Source: Lachnospiraceae bacterium MD308
Lineage (GTDB): Bacteria; Bacillota; Clostridia; Lachnospirales; Lachnospiraceae
Assembly: GCA_010206225.2 (NCBI GenBank)
Contig: VIQU02000002.1
Location: 480-64,479 of the forward strand
Reading direction: 5' to 3'
DNA length: 64,000 nt
Made by a program: the position numbers and the translations under genes. The notes beneath the pieces were generated by a model. That model had not been told where the DNA came from and searched no databases. It saw nothing but the letters and a program-made list of their open reading frames with translations. This document shows positions 10,787-20,870 of the stretch, one piece after another (position 1 is the stretch's first letter; each line of letters begins with the position of its first letter).

Positions 10787-11389
10787 ATGATTACAGTCAA
10801 CGCAATGGGGGATAATTGCCCAATCCCGGTTATTAAGACCAAAAAGGCAATGCAGGCGCTTAACGGTCCAGAGACTATTGAAGTGCTGGTGGACAATGAG
10901 ATCGCTGTCCAGAACGTAACGAAGATGGCGTCTGCATCAGGCGGACAGGTGTCTTCTGAGAAGGTTTCAGACGCAGAGTTTAAGATCATGATTCAGATGG
11001 AGGGAGCTCCCTCGTCATCAGAAGAAGAGGTGAGTTGTGTGCCGGATGCAAGAGATAACACAGTTGTAGTTGTTTCGTCTGACCGTATGGGGACGGGTAA
11101 TGATGAATTGGGAAAGGTACTGATCAAAGGATTTATCTTTGCAGTGACGCAGCTTGATACACTGCCAAAGACGATGCTTTTCTACAACGGCGGAGCAACA
11201 TTAACAGCAGAGGGTTCTGATTCGCTGGAAGATCTGAAATCCTTAGAAGCGCAGGGCGTTGAGATCATGACATGCGGGACATGCCTTGATTATTATGGGC
11301 TGAAGGAGAAGCTTCAGGTAGGTACTGTGACCAATATGTACAGCATTGTAGAAACAATGGCAAAAGCAGGAAGAATTATTAAGCCATAA
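10787..11389 (+). CDS. yedF: Selenium metabolism protein YedF (sulfurtransferase/TusA-like + DsrE-like)
   Basis: MITVNAMGDNCPIPVIKTKKAM and DRMGTGNDELGKVLIKGFIF; located directly before selD. Confidence 0.85.
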   Translation: MITVNAMGDNCPIPVIKTKKAMQALNGPETIEVLVDNEIAVQNVTKMASASGGQVSSEKVSDAEFKIMIQMEGAPSSSEEEVSCVPDARDNTVVVVSSDRMGTGNDELGKVLIKGFIFAVTQLDTLPKTMLFYNGGATLTAEGSDSLEDLKSLEAQGVEIMTCGTCLDYYGLKEKLQVGTVTNMYSIVETMAKAGRIIKP

Positions 11390-11431
11390 ACGGGAAATAA
11401 TAGAGAAAAAGAGATTTATATTTTCGCGGAA

Positions 11432-11520
11432 AAGAGCCATACCTTGTTTTTTAGTGCAGAGCACATAAGCTCGGGATGCCCTTTGGGGTATACTTCTTTA
11501 AAAGCAGAGGTATGGCTCTT
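11432..11520. promoter_or_regulatory. Long inverted repeat upstream of selD
   Basis: AAGAGCCATACCT (11432-11444) pairs perfectly with AGGTATGGCTCTT (11508-11520). Confidence 0.5.
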
Positions 11521-11640
11521 ATTTCAGATATCTAAGTATGCAAAATGGAGCTGGCGGCTGGCATTTTGTATAAAGAGGTTATTTTGGGAAATATGCGCTT
11601 TTGCGCATTTTCTAATAAATTGCAGGAGGATTATTGACGA

Positions 11641-12681
11641 ATGAGATCAGATGTCAGATTAACAAATTTAAGCAAGACCGCAGGCTGAGCGGCTAAGATT
11701 GGTCCGGAGACCCTTGCTCAGGTTCTGAGTAAGCTGCCGAAATTCCAGAATGATAATCTGCTCGTCGGTATTGAGACATCCGATGATGCGGCCATATATA
11801 AAGTGACGGATGATATCGCCATGATACAGACTGTTGACTTTTTTACACCGATTGTCGATGATCCTTATATGTTTGGACAGATAGCGGCTGCCAACTCCTT
11901 AAGCGATGTGTGGGCTATGGGAGGCGAGCCGGCAGTTGCACTTAACATAGTCGGATTCCCAAATTGTCTGGATCCGGCGATCTTGGGCGACATCCTGGCG
12001 GGTGGCGCGGCAAAGGTGAAAGAAGCAGGAGCGGTACTGGTGGGCGGACATTCCGTACAGGATGATGAACCTAAATACGGATTATGTGTGTCAGGCTTTG
12101 TACACCCTGATAAGATATTTAAAAATTATGGCTGCAGACCGGGAGATATTCTCGTTCTGACAAAACAGATCGGAAGCGGGATCGTCAATACTGCGATTAA
12201 AGCAGAGATGGCATCGCCGTCAGCGATCAGGGAGGCGCAGACAGTTATGGCGTCTTTAAATAAACTGGGAAAACAGGTAGTAGAAAAGTATGATGTGTCT
12301 GCATGTACAGATATTACCGGATTCGGGCTTTTAGGCCATTGTGTGGAGATGGCTTCTGCCAGCGAGGTTACATTTGAGCTTCGGGTGGATGATATCGCCT
12401 ATTTTGAGGATGCCATTGACTATGCGAAGATGGGACTTGTGCCTGCCGGGGCGTACAAAAACAGAGGATATTCCATGAAGCATGTGGAGACGGGGGCAAT
12501 AAAAGAGCATTTTCTTGATCTGCTTTATGACCCGCAGACATCGGGAGGATTACTGATCAGCGTATCACCGGAGAATCTAGGTGATATGACGGCTGATTTT
12601 CAGGCTGCCCGTATGGATACGACGGTATCAGTTATTGGTAAAGTAACGGCAAAAAGTGATAAATTGATTCGATTATTCTAA
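11641..12681 (+). CDS. selD: Selenide, water dikinase, selenoprotein (UGA at 11686-11688 read as Sec)
   Basis: MRSDVRLTNLSKTAG-U-AAKIGPETLAQVL... continues in frame into MTDDIAMIQTVDFFTPIVDDPYMFGQIAAANSLSDVWAMGG; SD AGGAGG upstream. Confidence 0.95.
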
Positions 12682-12701
12682 ATGTGAAGAAAGGGAATGT
12701 T

Positions 12702-14126
12702 ATGAACAAGAATCTTTTATACAGAAGTATCCCGAAGGTTGACGTGCTTTTGGAAGATGAAAATATACAGAAGATGATAGAGCGCTACAGCAGAGAGACG
12801 GTGATGGAGGCTATTCATATAGAGATGGACAAGCTGCGCGGCTTTATTGCGAGAGCAGAGGATGAGGATAAGGCAAAGGCGCAGATTGAGATGCTCCCTT
12901 CCCATATCGAGCTTACCGTGTCGGCCATGCATACGCCTAATATGCGTATGGTAGTGAACGGGACAGGTACGATCCTTCACACCAATCTCGGGCGAGCGCC
13001 TATCAGTGCAGAGCACATGAAACGAGTTCTGCCGCTTGTCAGCGGATATTCGAATCTGGAATACAATCTGGAAGCCGGGAAGAGAGGAGAGCGTTATTCC
13101 CATTTTGAAAAGCTTTTGTGTAAGCTTACAGGAGCAGAGGCCGCAATGGCGGTGAATAACAATGCCTCCTCTGTGCTGCTGATCTTAAGCTCTCTGGCAA
13201 AAGGGGGAGAGGTTATCGTATCCCGCGGAGAGCTGATTGAGATTGGCGGGAAGTTTCGTATTCCAGATGTGATGGAGCAGAGCGGGGCAGCTTTGGTCGA
13301 GGTTGGAACTACCAATAAGACTCATTATGATGACTATGAAAATGCCATTACCGAAGAGACAAAGGCGCTGCTCAAAGTACATACGAGCAATTACCGGATC
13401 GTAGGTTTTACAGATTCGGTGGGGATTGATGCATTGATTCCTCTCGCCAGAGAGCATGATATACCGGTTGTGGAGGATCTGGGCAGCGGTGTTCTCATAG
13501 ATCTGGCAAAGTACGGTCTGACACATGAGCCTACAGTGCAGGAATCCATTGTGAAAGGCGCAGACGTAGTATGTTTCAGCGGAGATAAGCTTCTGGGAGG
13601 TCCTCAGGCAGGCATTATAATCGGAAAGAAAAAGTATATTGACATGATGAAGAAAAACCAGCTTACAAGAGCGCTCCGGATAGATAAATTTACCGCGGCG
13701 GCGCTGGAGCTGGTACTTCAGGAATATTTATCAGAGGAAAAGGCGGTTAAAAACATTCCGGTACTCCGGATGCTTTCAGAACCGCGGGAAGAGGTTCATA
13801 AGAGGGCGAAGACGCTTCTTAGGATCTTGAGAAATAGAAAGCTTCCGGCGAAGATGGAGATAAAGCCATGTGAGTCACAGATCGGGGGAGGTTCGCTTCC
13901 GCTTGAGCGGATTCCCAGTATGGCTGTCACGATCCGGCCGGAAAAGATCAGTGTAAATGAATTGGAAGAGCGTATGCGTCTGCTTCCGGTGCCGATCATA
14001 CCAAGAACGGTGAATGACGAGATTCTTCTTGATGTGAGAACCATATCGGAAAGAGACGTAAAAGTGATCGCAGATCAGCTTGACGAGCTTGATGTGCTTA
14101 ACGAGATCAGCTTAATAGAACAGTGA
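12702..14126 (+). CDS. selA: L-seryl-tRNA(Sec) selenium transferase
   Basis: Next in cluster; NGTGTILHTNLGRAP and VVCFSGDKLLGGPQAGI PLP-lysine motif. Confidence 0.95.
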   Translation: MNKNLLYRSIPKVDVLLEDENIQKMIERYSRETVMEAIHIEMDKLRGFIARAEDEDKAKAQIEMLPSHIELTVSAMHTPNMRMVVNGTGTILHTNLGRAPISAEHMKRVLPLVSGYSNLEYNLEAGKRGERYSHFEKLLCKLTGAEAAMAVNNNASSVLLILSSLAKGGEVIVSRGELIEIGGKFRIPDVMEQSGAALVEVGTTNKTHYDDYENAITEETKALLKVHTSNYRIVGFTDSVGIDALIPLAREHDIPVVEDLGSGVLIDLAKYGLTHEPTVQESIVKGADVVCFSGDKLLGGPQAGIIIGKKKYIDMMKKNQLTRALRIDKFTAAALELVLQEYLSEEKAVKNIPVLRMLSEPREEVHKRAKTLLRILRNRKLPAKMEIKPCESQIGGGSLPLERIPSMAVTIRPEKISVNELEERMRLLPVPIIPRTVNDEILLDVRTISERDVKVIADQLDELDVLNEISLIEQ

Positions 14127-14160
14127 TTTAGAAAGGCGCGCCTTAAAAGGACAAGGGAAT

Positions 14161-16074
14161 ATGAAGAACGTAATTATAGGAACAGCAGGACATATCGATC
14201 ACGGGAAGACCACCCTGATAAAAGCATTGACAGGGAGAAATACAGACCGCTGGGAGGAAGAACAGAGAAGAGGGATTACGATTGATCTGGGATTCACTTA
14301 CTTTGATCTTCCGAGCGGAGACAGGGCTGGAATCATTGACGTGCCGGGTCATGAAAAATTTATCAACAACATGGTTGCAGGGGTTGTAGGGATGGATCTC
14401 GTGCTTCTTGTGATTGCCGCGGACGAAGGGATCATGCCGCAGACAAGAGAGCATATGGATATTCTTCATTTGCTCGGAATTGAAAAGAGCATTGTCGTGC
14501 TGAATAAATGCGACCTTGTAGATGAAGAGTGGCTGGAGCTTGTGGAAGAAGAGATAAAAGAAGAATTTGAAGGGACATTTCTTGAACAGGCGCCGGTAGT
14601 GAAGGTTTCTGCCGCTACAGGAAAAGGCCTTGAAGAGCTTGTGGAGCTGATCAGCCATATGACAAGTGATGAAGTGGTAGAGAAGGATATCCACACCATA
14701 CCGCGTCTGCCGATTGACAGGGCATTTTCCCTGTCCGGATTTGGTACGGTCATTACCGGCACGCTTGTTTCAGGAACCATCCGTAAGGAAGATATGCTGG
14801 AGATGTATCCGATTGGGAAAGAGAGCAAGATCCGGAGCATACAGGTGCATGGAGAGGATAAGACTGTGTGCTATGCAGGCCAGCGGGTGGCGATCAATCT
14901 TTCTAATATAAAGAAACGTGAGATTCAGAGAGGATGTGTTCTTGCTTCTAAAGGAAGTATGAAGACGGCAGACCTTCTGGATGTAAGGTTAAATGTATTA
15001 GACAGCTCCATGCGCGTGCTGACGAACCATACAAGACTTCATTTTTTTACCGGGACAAGTGAAATACTCTGCCGTGCGGTTCTTCTGGACCGGGAGGAGA
15101 TCGGACCGGGAGAGAGCGGTCTGGTGCAGCTTAGGCTGGAAGAGAGCATTGCAGTACGGCGGGGGGATAAGTTTATCGTAAGATTCTATTCTCCGATGGA
15201 GACGATCGGGGGCGGTGTTGTATTAGAGCCGAATCCGGGTATTAAGAAGCGTTTCCGGGAGGAGGTTATAGAGGAGCTTAAACGTAAGGAATCTGGTTCC
15301 AGTGCGGATGTCATAGAGCTTCATGTAAAAGAGCACAGGGAGACGATGATCACTGTGTCTGAGCTTGCGAAGCTCACCGCGCTTTCGGCAGAAGAAGTGA
15401 AAAAAGACGTTGAGGAGCTTGAAGAGCAGAAGAAAGTACATCTATTTGCCATGCGCAAAGATACGTATGTCTGGCATACGGAGGCTGCCGAGGAGGCAGT
15501 CCGCACACTGAAGAGTGCATTGTCTTCTTATGAAAAGAGATATCCGTATCGCTATGGAATCAAGAAGGCAGAAGTTCAGGCGACATACTTTTCAAAGATG
15601 AGGCCGAATGTATTTGACCGTATGATAGAAATGATGGCAGAAAAAGGATGGATTATGCGGGTGGATGAGTTTTTGTGCACACCGGGCTATAATGTATGTA
15701 AGGATGAGACGTTCAAAAAGGTATCAGGGATTCTTCTGGATACATTTGAGAAGAGCCGTTTTGACTTTGTGCGTTATTCTGAAATTAAATGTGAAGGAAC
15801 GCCCAGAGAGATCTGTGATGATATACTGAACATACTGCTTCATGAGGAAAAAGCAGTGAAGGTTACAGATGATATGTATACGCTTACAAGCTATATGGAG
15901 GAGGCCAGAAAGTTGATCTTAGAAAGGCTTGCCGAGTCTCCGGTGATCACGATAGCCGAGGTGCGGGATATGTTTTCGACAAGCAGAAAGAGCGCAAAAC
16001 CAATTTTGGAATATATGGATAGTATTAAAGTGACGAAAAAGACAGGCGGAGAAAGTGAAAGGGTAGCATACTAA
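14161..16074 (+). CDS. selB: Selenocysteine-specific elongation factor
   Basis: [35 protein letters not shown] plus long C-terminal winged-helix extension. Confidence 0.95.
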   Translation: MKNVIIGTAGHIDHGKTTLIKALTGRNTDRWEEEQRRGITIDLGFTYFDLPSGDRAGIIDVPGHEKFINNMVAGVVGMDLVLLVIAADEGIMPQTREHMDILHLLGIEKSIVVLNKCDLVDEEWLELVEEEIKEEFEGTFLEQAPVVKVSAATGKGLEELVELISHMTSDEVVEKDIHTIPRLPIDRAFSLSGFGTVITGTLVSGTIRKEDMLEMYPIGKESKIRSIQVHGEDKTVCYAGQRVAINLSNIKKREIQRGCVLASKGSMKTADLLDVRLNVLDSSMRVLTNHTRLHFFTGTSEILCRAVLLDREEIGPGESGLVQLRLEESIAVRRGDKFIVRFYSPMETIGGGVVLEPNPGIKKRFREEVIEELKRKESGSSADVIELHVKEHRETMITVSELAKLTALSAEEVKKDVEELEEQKKVHLFAMRKDTYVWHTEAAEEAVRTLKSALSSYEKRYPYRYGIKKAEVQATYFSKMRPNVFDRMIEMMAEKGWIMRVDEFLCTPGYNVCKDETFKKVSGILLDTFEKSRFDFVRYSEIKCEGTPREICDDILNILLHEEKAVKVTDDMYTLTSYMEEARKLILERLAESPVITIAEVRDMFSTSRKSAKPILEYMDSIKVTKKTGGESERVAY

Positions 16075-16982
16075 TGAATTTGAAACAGTTGGAGGCTTTT
16101 GTGAAGGTTGTCGAGACCGGAAGCTTTTCAAAAGCCGCAAAAGAATTATATCTGACACAGCCAACAGTGAGCGCTCATATATCAACTCTTGAGAGGGAGC
16201 TTAAAGTCAGGCTGTTTATCCGCAATACGAAGGAAGTGATGATGTCAGAAGCGGGGCAGGAATTATACAGATATGCGAAACAGATGGTTGAACTGGAATG
16301 TCAGATTGCAGAGCATTTTAATATGCGTGGAAAGAATTCATCGAGTCATTGTGTTACGATCGCAGCTTCTACTATACCGGCACAGTATCTATTGCCAGAG
16401 GTGCTGATGCAGTTTAAGAAGCGCTATCCCGATGAACAGTTTAAGCTTATAGAGACAGACAGTACAGAAGTCGTATCGCAGATTGTGAACAGTATGGCAG
16501 ATGTTGGGTTTACCGGAACTGTGCTGGAGAAGAAATATTGCAGATACATTCCTTTCTATAAGGATAAACTGGCGATCATTACGCCCAATACGGAGAAATA
16601 CCGGACTTTACTGGAAAGCAGCAAGGATGACATCTCATGGATTAAAAAAGAGCATATTATCATGCGTGAGGAAGGCTCTGGTACGCGCAAGGAAGCACAG
16701 AAGCAGCTTAAAAAAGCAGGGATAGAGACTGCGAATCTGGATATTATAGCAAGTATAGATAATCAGGAGACGATCAAGCGTTCAGTGCGTCAGGGAATGG
16801 GGATCTCTGTGCTGTCCAGACTTGCGACGGAGGAGGAAGTACGCAGCGGGCAGATACTGGCATTTCCGATTCCGAAGTCGGATGCGGGGCGGGATATTAA
16901 TCTTGTTTACAACAAAAACGCTCCTATGACGGCGAATATAGAGCGTTTTATTAAGATCATAAAAGAAATTTATAATATTTAA
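16074..16982 (+). CDS. LysR family regulator (selenium-cluster associated)
   Basis: [40 protein letters not shown]. Confidence 0.85.
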   Translation: MNLKQLEAFVKVVETGSFSKAAKELYLTQPTVSAHISTLERELKVRLFIRNTKEVMMSEAGQELYRYAKQMVELECQIAEHFNMRGKNSSSHCVTIAASTIPAQYLLPEVLMQFKKRYPDEQFKLIETDSTEVVSQIVNSMADVGFTGTVLEKKYCRYIPFYKDKLAIITPNTEKYRTLLESSKDDISWIKKEHIIMREEGSGTRKEAQKQLKKAGIETANLDIIASIDNQETIKRSVRQGMGISVLSRLATEEEVRSGQILAFPIPKSDAGRDINLVYNKNAPMTANIERFIKIIKEIYNI

Positions 16983-17015
16983 CGGCAGATAAGCTGGGGA
17001 AAAGAGGATGAACAT

Positions 17016-18158
17016 ATGATATATCTGGATAACGCGGCAACGACGATGCATAAGCCGCAATGTGTGATCGAGGCGGTTATCGGCGCGATGAGTTCTATGG
17101 GGAATGCCGGAAGAGGAGCAAATGAGGCATCGCTTAGTGCGTCGAGGATTATTTACGATACAAGAGAGAAGATTTGCCGTCTCTTTGGAGGAACGAATCC
17201 AAGGCAGGTGGCATTTACGAATAATTCGACAGAAAGTCTGAATATAGCGATTAAGGGACTTTTGAATCCGGGAGACCATGTGATTACGACGGTGTTGGAA
17301 CATAATTCTGTTCTGCGTCCATTATATGAGATGGAGAAAAAAGGCATAAAGCTCACGATCATAAAAAGCGATCACAAGGGCAGGCTTGATATTTCACAGA
17401 TCAGGAAGGCGATCTGTACGGAGACAAAGATGATCGTATGTACCAACGGCTCGAATCTGACAGGGAATTATGTGGATGTGGGTGCCGTTGGAAAGATTGC
17501 GAAGGAGCATGGCGTGCTTTTTGTAGTGGATGCTTCACAGACCGCGGGGGTGTTTCCGATTGATGTAGAGAAAATGAATATTGATGTTTTGTGCTTTACG
17601 GGGCATAAAGGCCTTTTGGGACCGCAAGGAACCGGCGGGCTGTATGTGCGGGAAGGCGTTGTCATACGTCCGTTAAAGTGCGGCGGAACCGGCGTGCAGA
17701 CTTATAATAAGCAACAGCCGGAGGAAATGCCCACTGCTCTTGAAGCGGGCACCCTTAACGGACACGGGATCGCAGGACTTCATGCGGCATTAGAGTATCT
17801 GGAGGAGACAGGCATTGATAAGATCCGTGCCAGAGAGCAGGAGCTGATGCGAAAGTTTTATGACGGAGTCAAAAATATTCCCGAAGTTACGGTATATGGA
17901 GATTTTTCTGAAAAAGAGAGATGTCCGATCGTGCTTTTGAACATTGGCGACTATGATTCTGGCGAGGTAAGCGATGCGCTCCTTACAGAGTATGGTATCT
18001 CTACAAGACCGGGCGGGCATTGTGCGCCGCTTATGCATGAGGCGCTTGGAACGGTGGAGCAGGGAGCGGTAAGGTTCAGCTTCTGTCATTATAACACGGA
18101 CGAAGAGGTGGAAGCAGCCGTCCGCGCTGTCAGAGAGCTTGCACAGGAGGAAGAGTAA
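17016..18158 (+). CDS. Class V aminotransferase / cysteine desulfurase family protein
   Basis: MIYLDNAATTMHKP; VLCFTGHKGLLGPQGTGGLYV; RPGGHCAPLMHEALG. Confidence 0.85.
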   Translation: MIYLDNAATTMHKPQCVIEAVIGAMSSMGNAGRGANEASLSASRIIYDTREKICRLFGGTNPRQVAFTNNSTESLNIAIKGLLNPGDHVITTVLEHNSVLRPLYEMEKKGIKLTIIKSDHKGRLDISQIRKAICTETKMIVCTNGSNLTGNYVDVGAVGKIAKEHGVLFVVDASQTAGVFPIDVEKMNIDVLCFTGHKGLLGPQGTGGLYVREGVVIRPLKCGGTGVQTYNKQQPEEMPTALEAGTLNGHGIAGLHAALEYLEETGIDKIRAREQELMRKFYDGVKNIPEVTVYGDFSEKERCPIVLLNIGDYDSGEVSDALLTEYGISTRPGGHCAPLMHEALGTVEQGAVRFSFCHYNTDEEVEAAVRAVRELAQEEE

Positions 18159-18161
18159 GAT

Positions 18162-18398
18162 ATGAGGAAAAAGGAACTTAAGCTTGTCGTAACGTTTCAC
18201 ACGACGGCAGACGCTATGGCTATGGAGAAGGCTTGCAAGGAACGAAGCGTCCCGGGACGGATCATACCGGTTCCGCGGGCCATCTCAGCGGGCTGCGGCT
18301 TATCATGGTGCGCAGAGCTTTCGGACAGAGAAGAGATCGTGTCCATGATGAAAACGGTCGGAATCGAAGAAGAAGAGATTCACGAGTGTATGGTATAA
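18162..18398 (+). CDS. DUF3343 family small protein
   Basis: KLVVTFHTTADAMAMEKACKERSVPGRIIPVPRAISAGCGLSWCAEL. Confidence 0.75.
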   Translation: MRKKELKLVVTFHTTADAMAMEKACKERSVPGRIIPVPRAISAGCGLSWCAELSDREEIVSMMKTVGIEEEEIHECMV

Positions 18399-18436
18399 TG
18401 TTCGGAATGAATGTAAGATGATAAAAATGAGCAGCA

Positions 18437-18490
18437 AAAAAGGGTACTTTGATGCGGCGGTGATATCTGCCGGATAAAAGTACCCTTTTC
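18437..18490. terminator. Inverted repeat between convergent genes
   Basis: AAAAGGGTACTTT ... AAAGTACCCTTTT. Confidence 0.6.
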
Positions 18491-18513
18491 GGGTTCATCA
18501 GAAATCTTCATAG

Positions 18514-19101
18514 CTATACTCCTTCGATAAAAGTATCTAATACATGCGGAAGCAGTTTCTTACTGTATTCGGATAGAGAGAATCTGCCGTTGAACAATGC
18601 CCAGTCATAAAGAAGCGCCCGCTCATACATGGCATAAATGTCCATCAGCTCTTCGGCAGTGCTTGTGTTCTTGAACTCGCCCCGTTCTAAGCCATCTGTA
18701 ATAATCTCAGTAATCCATTTAAAATAAAAACGTTTCTTGTCGGACAAAGATTTTTTGTCCTTGGTTGTCAGTTGTGAGGAATAAAGATAAGCCAGAAGGC
18801 TTATATCAACACTTTGTTCGATCATGCAGAATAATTCCTGGTTCAGGAATAACAGTTTATCATGGCAGGACATGCTGTGGTCGATTGCGTTATAAAGCTC
18901 CTCGTATTTCTGGTCAAAAAGATAGGACAGACTGTTGAGCAGAGCTTCCTTGCCTTTGAAATAATGATAAAAAGTACCTTTTGAGGTTTTAGATGCTGCG
19001 ATGATGTCCTCAATGGTGGTGTGATCATAACCGTTTTTATAAAAGAGGTTCCAGGCGGCTTTCACGATGCGGCTTTTTGTAGATTGTCGTTTTCTTGGCA
19101 T
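18514..19101 (-). CDS. TetR/AcrR family regulator
   Basis: IVKAAWNLFYKNGYDHTTIEDIIAASKTSKGTFYHYFKGKEALL. Confidence 0.9.
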   Translation of the reverse strand: MPRKRQSTKSRIVKAAWNLFYKNGYDHTTIEDIIAASKTSKGTFYHYFKGKEALLNSLSYLFDQKYEELYNAIDHSMSCHDKLLFLNQELFCMIEQSVDISLLAYLYSSQLTTKDKKSLSDKKRFYFKWITEIITDGLERGEFKNTSTAEELMDIYAMYERALLYDWALFNGRFSLSEYSKKLLPHVLDTFIEGV

Positions 19102-19201
19102 CGGTTGTCACCATTCCTTTCCGGGTTTATAAAAAGAGAAGCGGATTATGGCCAACCCGCTTCTGCTGTTTGCTGTAAGAATGATCAGGTTCCGGGTATG
19201 A

Positions 19202-20242
19202 TTAACCTACCTGAAAACCATATTTCAATGGGTCTGTTGGATCGATCAAATAGGTAGCAACACCTGTCAAGTAGCAGCTTCCTGTGATCATTGGGATAAC
19301 TGCGTTAAAGTCTGCAACCTTGGTCGTCTCTTTGATAACACCTTTGAACAGGCTGCCCATAAAGCTCTCATAGATGAACTCTTCGCCTACGCCGATCTCT
19401 CCCCAGTGATGAAGCGTAGCAAGCTTAGCGCTTGTTCCGGTTCCGCAAGGTGAACGGTCGGCCATATGCTCGCCGAAGATAACGACATTTCTCATATTGG
19501 CCTTATCCGGATTCGGAGTAGGTCCGTAGAACTCAACAAGGTCAACGCTTGTGATGTCGAGCTCCGGATGCTGAACCGGAATCTCCTTATTGATGATCTC
19601 TAACATCTTCATACCAAGATCGGTATAAGCAGGAACTGTCTTAGCGTTGATCTCCCCGATATCAAGCTTGGTTGTGTCAACCAGTGCAAAGAAGCTTCCG
19701 CCAAAGGAAATGGTGAACTCGATTTCCTTTCCGTCAACCGTAACCTTCTGGTTCTCTTTGTAAACGAAAGAGGGAACATTGGTCAGAGTAACATTCTCAA
19801 CCTTGCCGTCCTTAACCACAGCCTTTGTGCGGATGATTCCTGCAGGCGCCTCAAGAACAACTTCGTTCTCACCCTCATGTGACTCTACAAGCCCTGCTTC
19901 GATAGCAACCGTAACGGCGCCGATCGTACAGTGACCGCACATATTCAGGTATCCGCCTGTGTCCATGAACATAACGCCGAACTGCGCCTCTGGGTTAACC
20001 GGCTCGCAGAGGAACGCTCCGAACATATCGTGATGTCCTCTTGGCTCAAACATCAGAGCTGTACGAACATGATCGTAATTCTCCTCCATCCATTTTTTCT
20101 TTTCAATCATAGTATTGCCTTCCGGCTCCGGGAATCCGCCGATAACGATACGGCAGAACTCACCTACGGTGTGAGAGTCCACTACCTGAAGAGCGCCCTC
20201 AAACCGGTCGAAGTTGACTTTCGCTTCTAACTTCATAATCAA
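19202..20242 (-). CDS. prdF: Proline racemase
   Basis: Active-site motifs MCGHCTIGAVTVA and DRSPCGTGTSA (two catalytic Cys); adjacent to prd genes. Confidence 0.88.
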   Translation of the reverse strand: MIMKLEAKVNFDRFEGALQVVDSHTVGEFCRIVIGGFPEPEGNTMIEKKKWMEENYDHVRTALMFEPRGHHDMFGAFLCEPVNPEAQFGVMFMDTGGYLNMCGHCTIGAVTVAIEAGLVESHEGENEVVLEAPAGIIRTKAVVKDGKVENVTLTNVPSFVYKENQKVTVDGKEIEFTISFGGSFFALVDTTKLDIGEINAKTVPAYTDLGMKMLEIINKEIPVQHPELDITSVDLVEFYGPTPNPDKANMRNVVIFGEHMADRSPCGTGTSAKLATLHHWGEIGVGEEFIYESFMGSLFKGVIKETTKVADFNAVIPMITGSCYLTGVATYLIDPTDPLKYGFQVG

Positions 20243-20534
20243 GTACCTCCTTTAAACATACTCATAGAAAAAAACTATAAGTTATATAAAAACACAGTGG
20301 AATGAAAATTCCGACAGTGCCTTTTTTGTATGAACTTTCTGCTATAACAAATGACAGTTATGACAGAAAAATAACAAATAGACTGCATTCTAGTACGCAG
20401 TTCAATCCTTTGACATTATTATGTAGGAAAAACCTTGAAAAGTCAATGCTTTTTTGATATTATAAAAATAAATAAAAACAGTTGAAATATGGGTTGGAAT
20501 GTGATATGGTTATCTCGATTGGACAAGTTGATAT

Positions 20535-20632
20535 GGGGGTAGATGGGTGACTGGTGTGCCTCCTGGTCTTCAAAACCAGTGTGGGGCGTTAAGAGCGTCC
20601 CGGGTGGGTTCGATTCCCACATGCCCTCGCCA
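20535..20632 (+). tRNA. selC: tRNA-Sec (anticodon TCA at 20570-20572)
   Basis: 98-nt with anticodon arm CTGGTCTTCAAAACCAG, long variable arm GGGGCGTTAAGAGCGTCCC, T arm GTGGGTTCGATTCCCAC, 3' GCCA encoded. Confidence 0.93.
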
Positions 20633-20870
20633 AAAAAGCATTTTTAGTCAGAATTTAACTGTTAAGAATTCAGCAGAATTGATTTATAGATTTTGTTAAT
20701 AAACAGATCTGAATAAGATACATAAATGAAAATACGATTTTGGGGAATATTAAAAGCGGTTGGGAAAACATGAAAACATATTACTTGTGAAAGCCATGCA
20801 CTGCATTTTACGCTGAGAGGTAATGAAACGGACGGGGTTCGTTTTTTACTTAAATAAATTATAAAAGGAG

